DNA of 64,000 nucleotides. It comes from Fenollaria massiliensis (lineage in GTDB: Bacteria; Bacillota; Clostridia; Tissierellales; Peptoniphilaceae). The notes under the pieces were generated by a model that saw only the letters and a list, made by a program, of their open reading frames with translations, searched no databases and was not told the DNA's origin. Made by a program: the position numbers and the translations under genes. The first letter of the stretch is position 1, and the number at the start of each line of letters is the position of its first letter. This document shows, piece by piece, positions 53,270 through 63,999 of this stretch. The stretch spans positions 62,001-126,000 of the forward strand of contig NZ_HG326224.1 in the NCBI RefSeq assembly GCF_000312505.2, given 5' to 3'.

Positions 53270-55646
53270 CTTTATCACCATCTATAAATATAATTTTACT
53301 AAGTTCTTTAAAGTTATTAACGTAGTGTACATTTAAGCTTTCTTTAATATTTTTTGGAAGTTTTTCAAAGTCCTTTTTATTTTCCATTGGAAGTATAAGG
53401 TCTTTGATCTTCATTCTCTTAGCTGCAAGAGCCTTTTCTTTTAGCCCGCCAATTGCAAGTACGTTTCCTAAAAGTGTAATTTCGCCTGTCATTGCAAAAT
53501 ATCTGTTAATCTTTTGATCTGTAAGTGCAGATAATATCGCTGTAGTTATTGTAATACCAGCGCTTGGGCCATCCTTTGGTATGGCTCCTTCCGGAACGTG
53601 AACATGTATATCAAAGTCTTTAAACTTTTTCTTATCAATATTATAATATTCATAATTTGCCTTTAAGTAGCTAATGGCTAATTGACAAGATTCTTGCATA
53701 ACTTTTCCAAGATTACCTGTAATATTTAATTTACCATCGCCCGGCATTAATTGCGCCTCTACGTTTATGGTATCGCCACCTACCCTAGTCCAAGCAAGAC
53801 CCACAGCTTTACCAACACTATCTTGTTTGTCAACTAAGTTATATTCAAATATTGGTCCTTCTAATAATTTATCAACAGTTTTTACATCAACTTTTTTGAT
53901 TAAATCATCTTCCATATATTTTTTATAAACTAATTTTCTAATTATAGATTGAACTTTTCTTTCAAGCTCTCTCACACCAGACTCTCTTGTGTAATTATCA
54001 ATAAGTCTATAAAGTGCTTCATCTTCAAATTTTATCGCATCTTTATTTAGTCCAGCATTTTCTAAAGATTTTGGTACTAGATATTTTTTAGCTATATTAA
54101 GTTTTTCTTCGTCAGTATAGCCTTCTATCCTTATAATTTCAAGTCTATCTAATAAGGCTTCTGGTATAGTATCTAATGAATTTGCTGTTGTAATGAATAA
54201 AACTTCTGATAAGTCATAAGGAAGCTCTAAGTATCTATCAGTAAAATCACTATTTTGCGAGCTGTCAAGCACTTCTAGTAAGGCGCTTGATGGATCTCCT
54301 CTAAAATCTTGACCAATCTTATCAATTTCATCAAATAAAAATACTGGGTTCTTTGACTTAGCCTTCTTCATTAAAGAAATTATTCTTCCTGGCATAGATC
54401 CAACATAAGTTCTCATATGACCTCTTATATCTGCTTCATCTTTAATACCGCCAAGCGACATTCTAACAAAATTTCTATTCGTAGCATTTGCTATTGAATT
54501 AGCAATAGAAGTCTTTCCTACTCCTGGAGGACCAACAAAACATATAATTGATCCCTTTATAGCCTTCTTATTATTAAGTATTGCAAGGTACTCAAGTATC
54601 CTGTCCTTAACATCTTTTAAGCCATAGTGATCTCTGTCAAGGATTTCCTTAGCTAGTTTTAAATCTTTTGTATCCTTAGTTCTATTGTTCCAAGGAAGAT
54701 CCTTAATTAGCTCAATATATTGAAGCGTTGAAGGATAATCGGGCGATGTAAGTGGTGTTTGCTCGAGCTTTTCTATCTCCTTGAAAGCCTTTTCCTCAAC
54801 TTCTTTTGGAGCTTTTAGCTTTTTGATATCGTTTCTATAAACATCGAAAATATTTTTAGCTCCTGATTTATCAGCATTTAGTTCATTTTTAATAATTTTT
54901 AATTGTTCATGAAGGATGTAATCTTTTTGATTTTTGTCCATAGCATCTTTAGTTTTATCTTGCAGTGTTTTTAATACTTCTATAGTAACTATGGATTTAT
55001 TTATAGTATCAATAACTATCTTAGTTCTTTCTTTTTTATCGTTTGCATTGATATATTCTTGAGTAATTTTTTTGTCAATATCAAGTCTTGAAAATATACT
55101 ATCCAAAAATACATTATAATCTACAGTATTTGGCTCTATCCTGTCTTTACTTGATTGATTCTCCATAATCAAGGCATTTAACTTGTCAAGAGCACTTTTA
55201 ACAACTCCAGAATATGTAATATTTTCAGGATTGTCAAATGAATAGTCATTCTCATCATTTAATTTTATAAGATGGCCATAAACAATGCCATCGCTCTTAA
55301 AAACATCACTTAAATAAACCTTAGAAAGAGTTCTAAAGTTCATCTTCATATATTTATTATTTGGAACTATGGATTCAATCTCAGCAAGTACACCAATTTC
55401 ATATACAGACTTAGTACTAGATATAGTCTTTCTGTTTGCTTTTAGCTGATATACAGCAAAGATGCCATTAGTCTTTGATGCTTTAGCAATAGAATTTACC
55501 AAGTCTTCATTATCTAAATTTACACTGTAAAAGTTATTACTAACTAGATTTAAGTTCTCTATAGAAACGATTGGAGCCTTGATTCCATCTTCTCCATAGT
55601 CATCATCAAATGAAAAATTATCGATTATTTCTTCATAATTATCCAT
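53262..55646 (-). CDS. lon: ATP-dependent protease La (Lon)
   Basis: The Lon protease, 794 residues. The N-terminal substrate domain (about 20-215) is divergent, the AAA+ module follows (Walker A GPPGVGKTS, Walker B PVFLFDEIDKI), and the C-terminal serine protease domain has the Ser-Lys dyad in PKDGPSAGIT and GGLKEKALAA. AAAGGAGAAAG precedes the ATG. A hairpin with a T-tract abuts this ribosome binding site, so expression probably depends on readthrough from clpX. Cytoplasmic. Confidence 0.97.
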   Translation of the reverse strand: MDNYEEIIDNFSFDDDYGEDGIKAPIVSIENLNLVSNNFYSVNLDNEDLVNSIAKASKTNGIFAVYQLKANRKTISSTKSVYEIGVLAEIESIVPNNKYMKMNFRTLSKVYLSDVFKSDGIVYGHLIKLNDENDYSFDNPENITYSGVVKSALDKLNALIMENQSSKDRIEPNTVDYNVFLDSIFSRLDIDKKITQEYINANDKKERTKIVIDTINKSIVTIEVLKTLQDKTKDAMDKNQKDYILHEQLKIIKNELNADKSGAKNIFDVYRNDIKKLKAPKEVEEKAFKEIEKLEQTPLTSPDYPSTLQYIELIKDLPWNNRTKDTKDLKLAKEILDRDHYGLKDVKDRILEYLAILNNKKAIKGSIICFVGPPGVGKTSIANSIANATNRNFVRMSLGGIKDEADIRGHMRTYVGSMPGRIISLMKKAKSKNPVFLFDEIDKIGQDFRGDPSSALLEVLDSSQNSDFTDRYLELPYDLSEVLFITTANSLDTIPEALLDRLEIIRIEGYTDEEKLNIAKKYLVPKSLENAGLNKDAIKFEDEALYRLIDNYTRESGVRELERKVQSIIRKLVYKKYMEDDLIKKVDVKTVDKLLEGPIFEYNLVDKQDSVGKAVGLAWTRVGGDTINVEAQLMPGDGKLNITGNLGKVMQESCQLAISYLKANYEYYNIDKKKFKDFDIHVHVPEGAIPKDGPSAGITITTAILSALTDQKINRYFAMTGEITLLGNVLAIGGLKEKALAAKRMKIKDLILPMENKKDFEKLPKNIKESLNVHYVNNFKELSKIIFIDGDKDA

Positions 55647-55659
55647 ATCTTTCTCCTTT

Positions 55660-55691
55660 AATAAAAGGCCGAAACAATTATGTCCGGCCTT
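55660..55691 (-). terminator. Terminator-like hairpin between clpX and lon
   Basis: Minus strand: AAGGCCG, a loop of 13 nt, CGGCCTT then TTATT. The T-tract runs into the lon ribosome binding site, leaving no room for a lon promoter downstream; it may act as an attenuator or an mRNA end. Confidence 0.75.
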
Positions 55692-55722
55692 ATTAAGCTT
55701 CTAAATAAGCAGTCTGCTTTAT

Positions 55723-56976
55723 CTATGAAACAATTTTTTCTTCTTTTCCTTTACCCTCGCTTGGATAAGTTAATTTTTTCTTTCCATCTATAATAGAAGC
55801 ATCAATTTTTAAAGTTCCATTGTACTTTTTAGATGGAAGTTCATACATTATATCAAGCATTACTTTTTCGATAATGCTCCTTAGTCCTCTTGCACCAGTC
55901 TTCATTTCAATAGCTTTTTGAGCTATCCTTCTAACTGCATCGTCAGTGAATTCAAGCTCAGCGCCGTCCATCCTTATAAGCTCTTGATATTGCTTGATAA
56001 GAGCGTTCTTTGGCTCCCTAAGTATCTTAACCAAATCATCTTCTTTAAGCTCATTAAGTGAGACAGTTACAGGAAGTCTACCAATAAGCTCTGGAATTAG
56101 ACCAAATTTCATTAAATCTTCGCTTTCAACATGTTTTAAAGCTTCAGATTTTTGTTTTGATTTGTCAAAAATTTCTGATCCAAAACCGTAAGATTTTTTA
56201 TTGGTTCTCTTGGCTATGATATCGTCAAGACCTTGGAAGGCTCCTCCAACTATAAATAGTATATTGCTTGTATCAACTTGAATAAACTCTTCTTGAGGAT
56301 GCTTTCTTCCGCCTTGTGGTGGAACATTGGCAATAGTTCCCTCTAAAATTTTTAGAAGTGCTTGTTGAACGCCTTCACCACTAACATCTCTTGTAATGGA
56401 AACGTTTTCGCTTTTCTTAGCAATCTTATCAATCTCATCAACATAGATAATACCTCTTTCAGCTCTATCTATATCATAATTTGCGTTTTGAATAAGCTTA
56501 AGTATGATGTTTTCAACATCTTCTCCAACGTATCCTGCTTCAGTAAGAGTAGTTGCATCACATATAGCGAATGGAACGTTAAGTATTCTTGCTAATGTCT
56601 CAGCAAGAAGTGTTTTACCGCTTCCTGTTGGACCAAGTAGTAGTATATTACTTTTCTTTATCTCTACATCTTTATCTACAGTATCCTTTGTGATTCTCTT
56701 GTAATGATTATAAACAGCAACGGATAAAGTCTTTTTAGCGTCATCTTGTCCAATAACATAATCATCCAAAGACTTTTTTATCTCCATTGGTGTTGGTAAA
56801 ACCATATCTTCAAAATCAAAAGTATCTTCATTTAATAAGTGATCTTCTTCCAAAATATCCATGCAAACGTTTATACATTCATCACAGATATATACATTTG
56901 GTCCAGAAATTAATCTTTTGACTTCATTTTGAGTCTTACCACAAAAGGAACATCTTATTTCATCATATTTAGACAT
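55723..56976 (-). CDS. clpX: ATP-dependent Clp protease ATP-binding subunit ClpX
   Basis: The AAA+ unfoldase of ClpXP, 417 residues. The N-terminal C4 zinc-binding domain has CSFCGKT and [10 protein letters not shown]. Then come Walker [14 protein letters not shown], Walker [13 protein letters not shown], and [10 protein letters not shown]. The ClpP-contact loop region and sensor motif [10 protein letters not shown] are present. It begins 3 nt after clpP, in the order tig-clpP-clpX-lon-engB. Confidence 0.98.
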   Translation of the reverse strand: MSKYDEIRCSFCGKTQNEVKRLISGPNVYICDECINVCMDILEEDHLLNEDTFDFEDMVLPTPMEIKKSLDDYVIGQDDAKKTLSVAVYNHYKRITKDTVDKDVEIKKSNILLLGPTGSGKTLLAETLARILNVPFAICDATTLTEAGYVGEDVENIILKLIQNANYDIDRAERGIIYVDEIDKIAKKSENVSITRDVSGEGVQQALLKILEGTIANVPPQGGRKHPQEEFIQVDTSNILFIVGGAFQGLDDIIAKRTNKKSYGFGSEIFDKSKQKSEALKHVESEDLMKFGLIPELIGRLPVTVSLNELKEDDLVKILREPKNALIKQYQELIRMDGAELEFTDDAVRRIAQKAIEMKTGARGLRSIIEKVMLDIMYELPSKKYNGTLKIDASIIDGKKKLTYPSEGKGKEEKIVS

Positions 56977-56979
56977 CTA

Positions 56980-57561
56980 TTAATGTTTCTCCATAACTTT
57001 ATCTATTAGACCGTACTTAACAGCTTCCTCAGCATTTAAGTAATAGTCTCTGTCAGTATCTCTGTTGATAATATCAATATCTTGACCAGTTTTTTCTGAC
57101 AATATCTTATTAATTCTCTTTCTTATTTCAAGAATCTTTTCAGCTTGAATACGAATATCTTCAGCTTGTCCTTGTGTTCCACCAAGTGGCTGATGAATCA
57201 TAATATCAGCGTTTGGTAAGGCATATCTCTTGCCTTTAGCGCCTGCTGCTAATAAGAAGGCACCCATTGACGCAGCTAAGCCAACGCATATAGTTGATAC
57301 ATCGGGTTTTATATATTGCATTGTATCATATATGGCAAAGCCAGCTGATACTGAGCCTCCTGGTGAATTTATATAGATTTGTATATCTTTATCAGGGTCT
57401 TCTGCTTCAAGGAATAATAGCTGAGCAACTATAAGGTCAGCCATCTCATTGTGTATTTCGCCTGACAAGAAAATAATTCTTTCTTTTAAAAGCCTTGAGT
57501 AGATATCATATGACCTTTCTCCTCTGGAACTTTGTTCTACAACCATAGGAATTAATGCCAT
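56980..57561 (-). CDS. clpP: ATP-dependent Clp protease proteolytic subunit
   Basis: The serine protease barrel of ClpXP, 193 residues, standard length. The catalytic Ser is in [14 protein letters not shown] and the His in [16 protein letters not shown], with the Asp in [28 protein letters not shown] is also diagnostic. It follows tig by 12 nt. Confidence 0.98.
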   Translation of the reverse strand: MALIPMVVEQSSRGERSYDIYSRLLKERIIFLSGEIHNEMADLIVAQLLFLEAEDPDKDIQIYINSPGGSVSAGFAIYDTMQYIKPDVSTICVGLAASMGAFLLAAGAKGKRYALPNADIMIHQPLGGTQGQAEDIRIQAEKILEIRKRINKILSEKTGQDIDIINRDTDRDYYLNAEEAVKYGLIDKVMEKH

Positions 57562-57573
57562 TTTATCACCTCA

Positions 57574-58863
57574 TTAAATATATTTTACTTTTTTCTTTAT
57601 ATCGTCTATTGATTTTGAGTTTAATATGCCTCTATCTAAAAATTCTAAAGAGCCTTCGCTCATTGATTTTTTAAATTCTTCTTTGTCTTCAGCTTTGTAC
57701 ATTTCTGCTAATTTATCCAATTCTTTGTCATAATCTCTCTTAGTGGCTTTTATCTTATTGTCTTTTGCATATTTTTCAAGTATTAAACCAAGTTTAACTC
57801 TCTTTTCAGCTGGCTCTTTGAATGTTTCTTTAATCTCGTCATCTGTCTTGCCAGTATATTTCTTGTAATCATCGTAGTTAAGTCCTTGAGCTTGTAATCT
57901 GTATTGGAAATTTCTAAGCTCATTTTCAACTTCATCTTCAATCATTCTGTTTGGAACGTCAAATTTTGTTTCTTCGATAACTTTATCTAGAACCTTGTTT
58001 TCTCTTTGAGTATCAACCATTTCATTGAATTGAGCTTTTAATTTCTTTCTAAGGTCAGCTTTGAATTCTTTTAATGTATCAAATTCAGAAACGTCTGAAG
58101 CAAAGTTATCATCAAGTTCAGGTAATTCTTTAACCTTGATTTCATTTATCTTGCAAATAAACTTAGCGTCTTTGCCTTTTAAATCTTCAGCATGGTATTC
58201 TTCAGGGAATTTAACATTTACATCAAATTCTTCGCCTATAGCTCTATCAATTAATTGATCTTCAAATCCTGGAATAAATGAGTTAGAACCAATTTCTAGT
58301 TCGTAATCCTTAGCTTCTCCGCCTTGGAATGCTTCATTATTAACATATCCTTTGAAATCAAGTTTAACAATATCGCCTTTTTTAGTTTTTCTATCTTCAA
58401 CGATAGTGTATCTAGCATTTTCATTTCTTAATCTTTCGATTTCATTTGTTACTACTTCTTTATCGAATTCTTCTTTAACGTCTTCAACTTCCATTTCTTC
58501 AAAGTTCGGTAATTCAAACTCAGGAACTACTTCTACTTCAAAAGTAAAGTTGATTTTTTCATTTTCTTTAAAGTCTTTTACATCAACATCTGGTTGATCA
58601 ACAACTTTTAAATCAAGTTCTTCTAATGCCTTTGGATAGATTTCTTGCAAGCAAATGTTTATAGCTTCATCATAAAATACTTGAACACCATAGTTTTGTT
58701 CAATAATCATCTTAGGCACTTTGCCTTTTCTAAATCCAGGAATATTGAATTTAGATCTCATCTTCTTATAAGCCTCGTCTATCTTAGGCTCAAATTCTTT
58801 CCAATCTACGTCTACATTGAAGTAAACTTTATTTTTTTCTTTTTTGTCAAAATTAACTTTCAC
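57574..58863 (-). CDS. tig: Trigger factor
   Basis: The ribosome-bound chaperone and peptidyl-prolyl isomerase, 429 residues. The N-terminal ribosome-docking signature is FRKGKVPKMIIEQNYG near residue 45. The FKBP-type PPIase domain is at about 155-245 (GDIVKLDFKGYVNNEAFQGG), followed by a helical C-terminal chaperone domain. First gene of tig-clpP-clpX, with its own extended -10 promoter. Confidence 0.96.
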   Translation of the reverse strand: MKVNFDKKEKNKVYFNVDVDWKEFEPKIDEAYKKMRSKFNIPGFRKGKVPKMIIEQNYGVQVFYDEAINICLQEIYPKALEELDLKVVDQPDVDVKDFKENEKINFTFEVEVVPEFELPNFEEMEVEDVKEEFDKEVVTNEIERLRNENARYTIVEDRKTKKGDIVKLDFKGYVNNEAFQGGEAKDYELEIGSNSFIPGFEDQLIDRAIGEEFDVNVKFPEEYHAEDLKGKDAKFICKINEIKVKELPELDDNFASDVSEFDTLKEFKADLRKKLKAQFNEMVDTQRENKVLDKVIEETKFDVPNRMIEDEVENELRNFQYRLQAQGLNYDDYKKYTGKTDDEIKETFKEPAEKRVKLGLILEKYAKDNKIKATKRDYDKELDKLAEMYKAEDKEEFKKSMSEGSLEFLDRGILNSKSIDDIKKKVKYI

Positions 58864-58895
58864 TTAATTCACTCCTTAAAATTACTTATGTTGTT

Positions 58896-58924
58896 ATTAT
58901 ATCACTAAAATCACTATAAGTAAA
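58896..58924 (-). promoter_or_regulatory. Probable promoter of tig-clpP-clpX
   Basis: Minus strand: extended -10 TGATATAAT (TATAAT at 58901-58896) with a weak -35 TTTACT at 17 nt spacing, about 30 nt before the tig start. Confidence 0.6.
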
Positions 58925-58948
58925 TAAATATTTTACATAATACACAAG

Positions 58949-58980
58949 AAAAAGCCAAACGCGATTAAAGTTTGACTTTT
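58949..58980 (-). terminator. Intrinsic terminator of lemA
   Basis: On the minus strand AAAGTCAAAC pairs with GTTTGGCTTT (one G-U pair) and is followed by T residues, just after the lemA stop codon. Confidence 0.75.
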
Positions 58981-58987
58981 AATTAAA

Positions 58988-59566
58988 TTATTTACCAAAA
59001 TCAACGCTTGGTGCGTTCTCTGCTCCTGCTTGAGCTTCAAATGTTTTAAATTTATCAAAGCCTAGCATCGATGCAAAGATATTGTTAGGGAAAGTCCTAA
59101 CTGATTTATTAAACTCAGTTGCTTCGTTATTAAAGTCACGTCTTGCAACTGCTATCCTGTTTTCAGTTCCTGCTAATTCATCTTGTAAGCTTAAGAAATT
59201 TTCATTAGCTTTTAAATCTGGATAATTTTCTACAACTATGTTAATGTTTTTAGCAAGTTCTGTATCTAGCTTTTCATAATCTTCAGGTGTTTTTGCATCT
59301 GTGTATCCGCTTCTAAGCTTAGCAATGTTTTCAAGTGTTTCTTCTTCATGCTTTGCATAACCCTTTACTGTTTCAACTAAGTTTGGTATAAGGTCTGCTC
59401 TTCTTTGATATTGAGTTTGAACTTCTGCCCAAGTTTTGTTAACATCTTCTTGTTTTCTAACTAAGCCATTGTACTTAGATGCTACCAAACCACCTAATGC
59501 AATTACTATTCCTAGTATAATTAAAAGTGGTGAAAATCTACCTCTTCTTTGTCTTTTTTCTTCCAT
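58988..59566 (-). CDS. lemA: LemA family membrane protein
   Basis: A LemA protein of 192 residues: one N-terminal membrane helix (about 11-29) followed by an antiparallel helical domain outside the membrane. KYNGLVRKQEDVNKTWAEVQ, QYQRRADLIPNLVETVKGY and NNIFASMLGFDKF are family signatures. Its molecular role is unknown. It commonly pairs with a TPM-domain gene, as here, lying 23 nt downstream of it. GGAGAA precedes the ATG. Confidence 0.95.
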   Translation of the reverse strand: MEEKRQRRGRFSPLLIILGIVIALGGLVASKYNGLVRKQEDVNKTWAEVQTQYQRRADLIPNLVETVKGYAKHEEETLENIAKLRSGYTDAKTPEDYEKLDTELAKNINIVVENYPDLKANENFLSLQDELAGTENRIAVARRDFNNEATEFNKSVRTFPNNIFASMLGFDKFKTFEAQAGAENAPSVDFGK

Positions 59567-59589
59567 AATTATTCTCCTTTATCTAAATT

Positions 59590-60402
59590 TTACCAAGATC
59601 CAGATGCTCCGCCACCGCCAGATGATCCGCCGCCAAAGCTGCCACCACCTGATCCGCCGAAGCCACCAAATCCGCCTGAACCACCAGAGCCTCCGAAGAA
59701 GCCGCCGAATGGATCATCATCATCGAAAAATATATTTCTGCGTCCTCGTCTATACATTCTTCCTCTTCTGCCATGTAAGTATCTATATCTATTAAGTCTA
59801 GATGAGAGTATTAAAAAAATAAAAATTATTAGTATTATCATAGGTAGGCTTATTGAAAAATCATCTTCAAGACCTAATTCATTAGGATCTATATCCTGAA
59901 TCTTTACGTTATATTCTTCGCCAATGTAATAAATAATACTATCAAAAGCATCTCTGATGCCCTTGTCATATTCTTTTGCTTGAAAATTTGGTCTAATTAC
60001 ATTTCTTATAATTCTTCCTGCTTTAGCATCATTAATCGCGCCTTCTAGTCCATAACCAACTTCTATCCTTATTTTTCTATCATTTAAACTAATTACAAGA
60101 AGTACTCCGTTGTTCTTTTTCTTATCACCTACACCCCATTCTCTAAAAACTTTATTAGAAAATGATTCTATGTCTTTGCCACCTAAGTCCTTAACAGTTA
60201 GTACAGCGACCTGGCTGCCATAATCTTTCATCTTTCTATTAGTTTCATTTATATAGCTAATAGTTTCCTGTGAAATAACATTCGCTTCGTCTAAGACAAA
60301 GCCATTGTCAGGTTTAGACATAGCTTTCGCATTGAAAACTCCTAAGAAAAGTATTTGAACTATAAATATTATTATAAATTTTTTAAGAAAGCTCTTTTTC
60401 AT
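59590..60402 (-). CDS. TPM domain-containing protein, YgcG/Psb32-like
   Basis: An exported membrane protein of 270 residues. It has an N-terminal signal or anchor helix (about 9-26), a TPM domain (about 30-165; VLDEANVISQETISYINE, NGVLLVISLNDRKIRIEVGYGLEG), a second membrane helix (about 188-203), then an Arg-rich stretch and a long Gly/Ser-rich tail ending in ASGSW. This is the YgcG layout often found beside lemA. The function is unknown. The Gly-rich tail makes a proline-rich reading frame on the other strand that is not a gene. Confidence 0.92.
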   Translation of the reverse strand: MKKSFLKKFIIIFIVQILFLGVFNAKAMSKPDNGFVLDEANVISQETISYINETNRKMKDYGSQVAVLTVKDLGGKDIESFSNKVFREWGVGDKKKNNGVLLVISLNDRKIRIEVGYGLEGAINDAKAGRIIRNVIRPNFQAKEYDKGIRDAFDSIIYYIGEEYNVKIQDIDPNELGLEDDFSISLPMIILIIFIFLILSSRLNRYRYLHGRRGRMYRRGRRNIFFDDDDPFGGFFGGSGGSGGFGGFGGSGGGSFGGGSSGGGGASGSW

Positions 60403-60452
60403 ACTTACCTCCGTATATAAAATATACCCGAAACGTCTTGCTTTTAATCTAA

Positions 60453-63290
60453 TTAAAGCTTTCCTTCTTTTTCAAATATTTCTTTCAAAAATTTTCCTGT
60501 GTAAGAATTTTTATTTTTAGCTACTTCAATTGGTGTTCCAGTGGCAACGATGGTTCCACCCATGTCGCCGCCTTCTGGTCCAAGGTCTATGATGTAGTCT
60601 GATTGCTTTATAACATCAAGATTATGTTCAATTACTAAAACCGAATTATTTTGATCAACAAGTGTATTTAATACCTTTATAAGTTTAGAAACGTCATGTG
60701 AGTGAAGTCCTGTAGTTGGTTCGTCAAGTATATATATAGTTCTGCCAGTTGATTTTTTAGAAAGTTCAGTTGCAAGTTTAACTCTTTGTGCTTCACCGCC
60801 TGATAATTCTGTTGAGCTTTGACCTATCTTTATATATCCAAGGCCCACATCATAAAGCGTTTGCAATTTTTTTGCTATACGCGGTTGATTCTCAAAAAAC
60901 TTTAATCCTTCCTCAACTGTCATATCAAGTACATCGGCTATAGTTTTATCTTTAAACTTAACTTCAAGCGTCTCTCTATTATATCTTTTACCTTTACATA
61001 CCTCGCATGGCACATAAACATCAGGTAAGAAGTGCATTTCAACCTTTAATATACCATCGCCTTTGCATGCCTCGCAGCGACCACCCTTAACGTTAAAAGA
61101 AAATCTTCCCTTTTGGTAGCCTCTCATCTTTGCTTCTTGCGTCATGGCAAAGACATCTCTGATAAGATCAAAAGTGCCAGTATATGTCGCCGGATTTGAT
61201 CTTGGCGTTCTGCCTATTGGGCTTTGGTCAATAACTACGACCTTATCAATATTTTCAATGCCTTCAACAGCTTTTCTCTTGCCAGGTTTGTATTTTGATT
61301 TATTAATCTTTTGTGCTAGTGATTTATAAATAATTTCATTAACAAGTGTTGATTTGCCCGATCCTGAAACGCCTGTTACTGTTACAAACTCGCTCAAAGG
61401 CACTTCTACATCTATGTTTTTAAGATTATTCTCACTTGCACCTATTACTTTCAAAACATTATCTTTATCAGTCTTTCTATACTCATCCTTTAGAGGAATT
61501 TTCTTTCTTCCAGACAAATAATCACCTGTGATAGACTTTTTACATTTCATTACCTTATTGATATTACCTTGAACAACGAGATGACCACCATGTATACCTG
61601 CTCCTGGACCAATATCTATGATTTCGTCACAATGGTGCATGATTTCTTCGTCATGCTCTACTACAAGTAAAGTATTACCTGCATCAGTTAGCTCTCTAAG
61701 AGCTTGTATCAGCTTTAAATTGTCTCTTTGATGTAAACCTATGGATGGCTCATCTAAAACGTATATAACGCCAACTAGCGCTGAGCCTATCTGTGTAGCC
61801 AGTCTAATTCTCTGTGCCTCACCACCTGATAACGTTTTTGCCATTCTTGATAAATTTAAATAATCAAGTCCTACAGTTATTAAGAAAGATAATCTCTTTT
61901 TTATCTCTATTAAAATTTGTTCAGCAATTTTTTCTTCTGTTTTATTTAGTTTTAAATTATTTATATATTCAAGCTCATCTTTTATACTTAATTGAGTAAA
62001 TTCATAAATATTTAAATCGCCCACTCTAACAGCAAGTGCTTCTTTTTTAAGTCTTGCACCGTGACATTCAGGGCATTCAATCTCTTCTACATACTCCTCA
62101 GTATTATCTCTAATTGCTTGAGACATAGAATTTGTAAGTCTATCCATCATCACAGATAAAACTCCTGGCCATTTTTTGTTAAATTCCTTAGAAGTCTTAG
62201 TAAATAGTGAATTATATTTAAATCTTACATTGTAATCAGTACCATTTAGTATATCGTCTATCATCTTCTTAGGTGCCTTATTAAATGGCTCGTCCTCTTT
62301 AAAATCATATTTATCTAAAATAAATTTAAATATTTTATAATAATAAGTGCCCTTCTTTGAATTTTTAAATGGTTCTATAACCCCTTCTTCAAGTGAAAGT
62401 GAATAGTCTGGTATAACTAAGTCCTTGTCAATACTTCTAAAATATCCTAGACCGTTACATCTCTCGCACATACCAAAGGGACTGTTGAATGAAAATAATC
62501 TTGTAGATAGCTCATCGAATGATAAGCCGCAGTCAATACAAGCATACTTTGTTGAATAAGATTTTTCATATAAATCTAAATAATTTATCTTAACAAGTCC
62601 ATTAGAATAATGTACTGCAGTCTCAAGCGAGCCTGTAAGTCTCGATAAAATACCATCTTTAATTACAAGTCTGTCTATAACTATGTCTATATCATGTTTC
62701 TTATTCTTGTCAATCTCAACTTTATCGCCAATCTCATGCATTTCACCATCTAAGATATATCTAACAAAACCATCTTTTTGAATTTGCTCAAGAACTTTTT
62801 TGTGCTGACCCTTTTGTCCTCTAACGATTGGCGCTAAAACATAAATCTTTTGTCCTTCTTTATGGCTCATAATAATGTCAGCAATTTGATCAATTGTTTG
62901 TGATGTAATCTTTTTGCCACAGCTTGGGCAATATATTTGGCCAATTCTAGCATATAAAAGTCTTAGGTAATCATAAACTTCTGTAACTGTTCCTACAGTT
63001 GATCTTGGATTGTTACTAGTAGTTTTTTGGTCTATTGATATAGATGGACTAAGTCCGCTTATAAACTCAACATTTGGCTTTGTAGTATTGCCTAAAAACA
63101 TTCTAGCATAACTAGAAAGGCTCTCTACATATCTTCTTTGACCTTCAGCGTATATTGTATCAAAGGCAAGTGATGACTTACCTGAGCCAGAAAGTCCAGT
63201 TATAACCACAAATTTATTTCTTGGTATATCAATATCTAAGTTTTTTAAATTGTTTTCATTGGCACCTCTAATAACTATTTTATTCTCCAA
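60453..63290 (-). CDS. uvrA: Excinuclease ABC subunit A
   Basis: The damage-sensing ATPase of nucleotide excision repair, 945 residues. Two ABC modules: Walker [15 protein letters not shown] and [13 protein letters not shown], signatures [16 protein letters not shown] and [15 protein letters not shown]. Zinc-binding CxxC pairs are seen in CIDCGL...CERCNG and CEACKGDG...CEVCKG. The start is TTG with AGGAGG upstream, overlapping the uvrB end by 11 nt. Cytoplasmic. Confidence 0.98.
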   Translation of the reverse strand: MENKIVIRGANENNLKNLDIDIPRNKFVVITGLSGSGKSSLAFDTIYAEGQRRYVESLSSYARMFLGNTTKPNVEFISGLSPSISIDQKTTSNNPRSTVGTVTEVYDYLRLLYARIGQIYCPSCGKKITSQTIDQIADIIMSHKEGQKIYVLAPIVRGQKGQHKKVLEQIQKDGFVRYILDGEMHEIGDKVEIDKNKKHDIDIVIDRLVIKDGILSRLTGSLETAVHYSNGLVKINYLDLYEKSYSTKYACIDCGLSFDELSTRLFSFNSPFGMCERCNGLGYFRSIDKDLVIPDYSLSLEEGVIEPFKNSKKGTYYYKIFKFILDKYDFKEDEPFNKAPKKMIDDILNGTDYNVRFKYNSLFTKTSKEFNKKWPGVLSVMMDRLTNSMSQAIRDNTEEYVEEIECPECHGARLKKEALAVRVGDLNIYEFTQLSIKDELEYINNLKLNKTEEKIAEQILIEIKKRLSFLITVGLDYLNLSRMAKTLSGGEAQRIRLATQIGSALVGVIYVLDEPSIGLHQRDNLKLIQALRELTDAGNTLLVVEHDEEIMHHCDEIIDIGPGAGIHGGHLVVQGNINKVMKCKKSITGDYLSGRKKIPLKDEYRKTDKDNVLKVIGASENNLKNIDVEVPLSEFVTVTGVSGSGKSTLVNEIIYKSLAQKINKSKYKPGKRKAVEGIENIDKVVVIDQSPIGRTPRSNPATYTGTFDLIRDVFAMTQEAKMRGYQKGRFSFNVKGGRCEACKGDGILKVEMHFLPDVYVPCEVCKGKRYNRETLEVKFKDKTIADVLDMTVEEGLKFFENQPRIAKKLQTLYDVGLGYIKIGQSSTELSGGEAQRVKLATELSKKSTGRTIYILDEPTTGLHSHDVSKLIKVLNTLVDQNNSVLVIEHNLDVIKQSDYIIDLGPEGGDMGGTIVATGTPIEVAKNKNSYTGKFLKEIFEKEGKL

Positions 63291-63999
63291 TGAATAACTC
63301 CTCCTTCTTCAATTCTTCAATCATATCTCTATATTTAGCAGCTTCTTCGAAATTTAAATCCTTAGCTGCCTTATTCATCTTCGTCTTAAGTTTCTTTATC
63401 TTATCTTGAACGCCTTTGGCGCTATAAGTATATTTTTCGCCCTCATCCATCGCTTTAGTTACTTCAATAACATCTCTAATGGATTTTTTAATAGTCATAG
63501 GCGTTATATTATTATCTTCATTGTATTTCATCTGTATCTTTCTTCTTCTAGATGTTTCATTAATAGCATTCTCCATAGACTTAGTTATAGTATCAGCATA
63601 CATAATAACTAATCCGTTTGAGTTTCTCGCAGTTCTTCCTGCAGTTTGAACTAAAGACGTTTCACTACGTAGGAAGCCTTCTTTGTCAGCGTCAAGTATA
63701 GCTACTAAAGATACTTCTGGCAAATCCAGTCCTTCTCTAAGAAGGTTTATTCCGACTAAGCAGTCAAATTTTTTCTCCCTTAAATCCTTTATAATCTGCA
63801 TTCTATCTATCGCTGTGACATCTGAGTGCATATAAGTAACATTGATTCCTAATTGATCAAGATACTTAGTTAAGTCCTCAGCCATCTTCTTAGTAAGTGT
63901 TGTGATTAAAACTCTTTCATCTTTTTTAGCTCTAATTCTAATTTCTTTTATTAAATCATCAATTTGACCCTTAGTTGGCCTTACTTCTATAAGTGGATC
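63280..63999 (-). CDS. uvrB: Excinuclease ABC subunit B, 3' part (gene runs off the window)
   Basis: The C-terminal 239 residues of UvrB, the helicase-like subunit that verifies damage and recruits UvrC. The frame is open to the right edge and reads [17 protein letters not shown], then [45 protein letters not shown] and [12 protein letters not shown] (helicase motifs IV-VI). It ends with a UVR domain ([20 protein letters not shown]) that contacts UvrC. The N-terminal two thirds lie outside the window. Followed by uvrA with an 11-nt overlap. Confidence 0.97.
   Translation of the reverse strand, partial: DPLIEVRPTKGQIDDLIKEIRIRAKKDERVLITTLTKKMAEDLTKYLDQLGINVTYMHSDVTAIDRMQIIKDLREKKFDCLVGINLLREGLDLPEVSLVAILDADKEGFLRSETSLVQTAGRTARNSNGLVIMYADTITKSMENAINETSRRRKIQMKYNEDNNITPMTIKKSIRDVIEVTKAMDEGEKYTYSAKGVQDKIKKLKTKMNKAAKDLNFEEAAKYRDMIEELKKEELFIGE

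Noticed and set aside
59549-59899. Proline-rich plus-strand reading frame
   Set aside because: It is the complement of the Gly/Ser-rich tail of the minus-strand TPM protein and has no ribosome binding site or family features.
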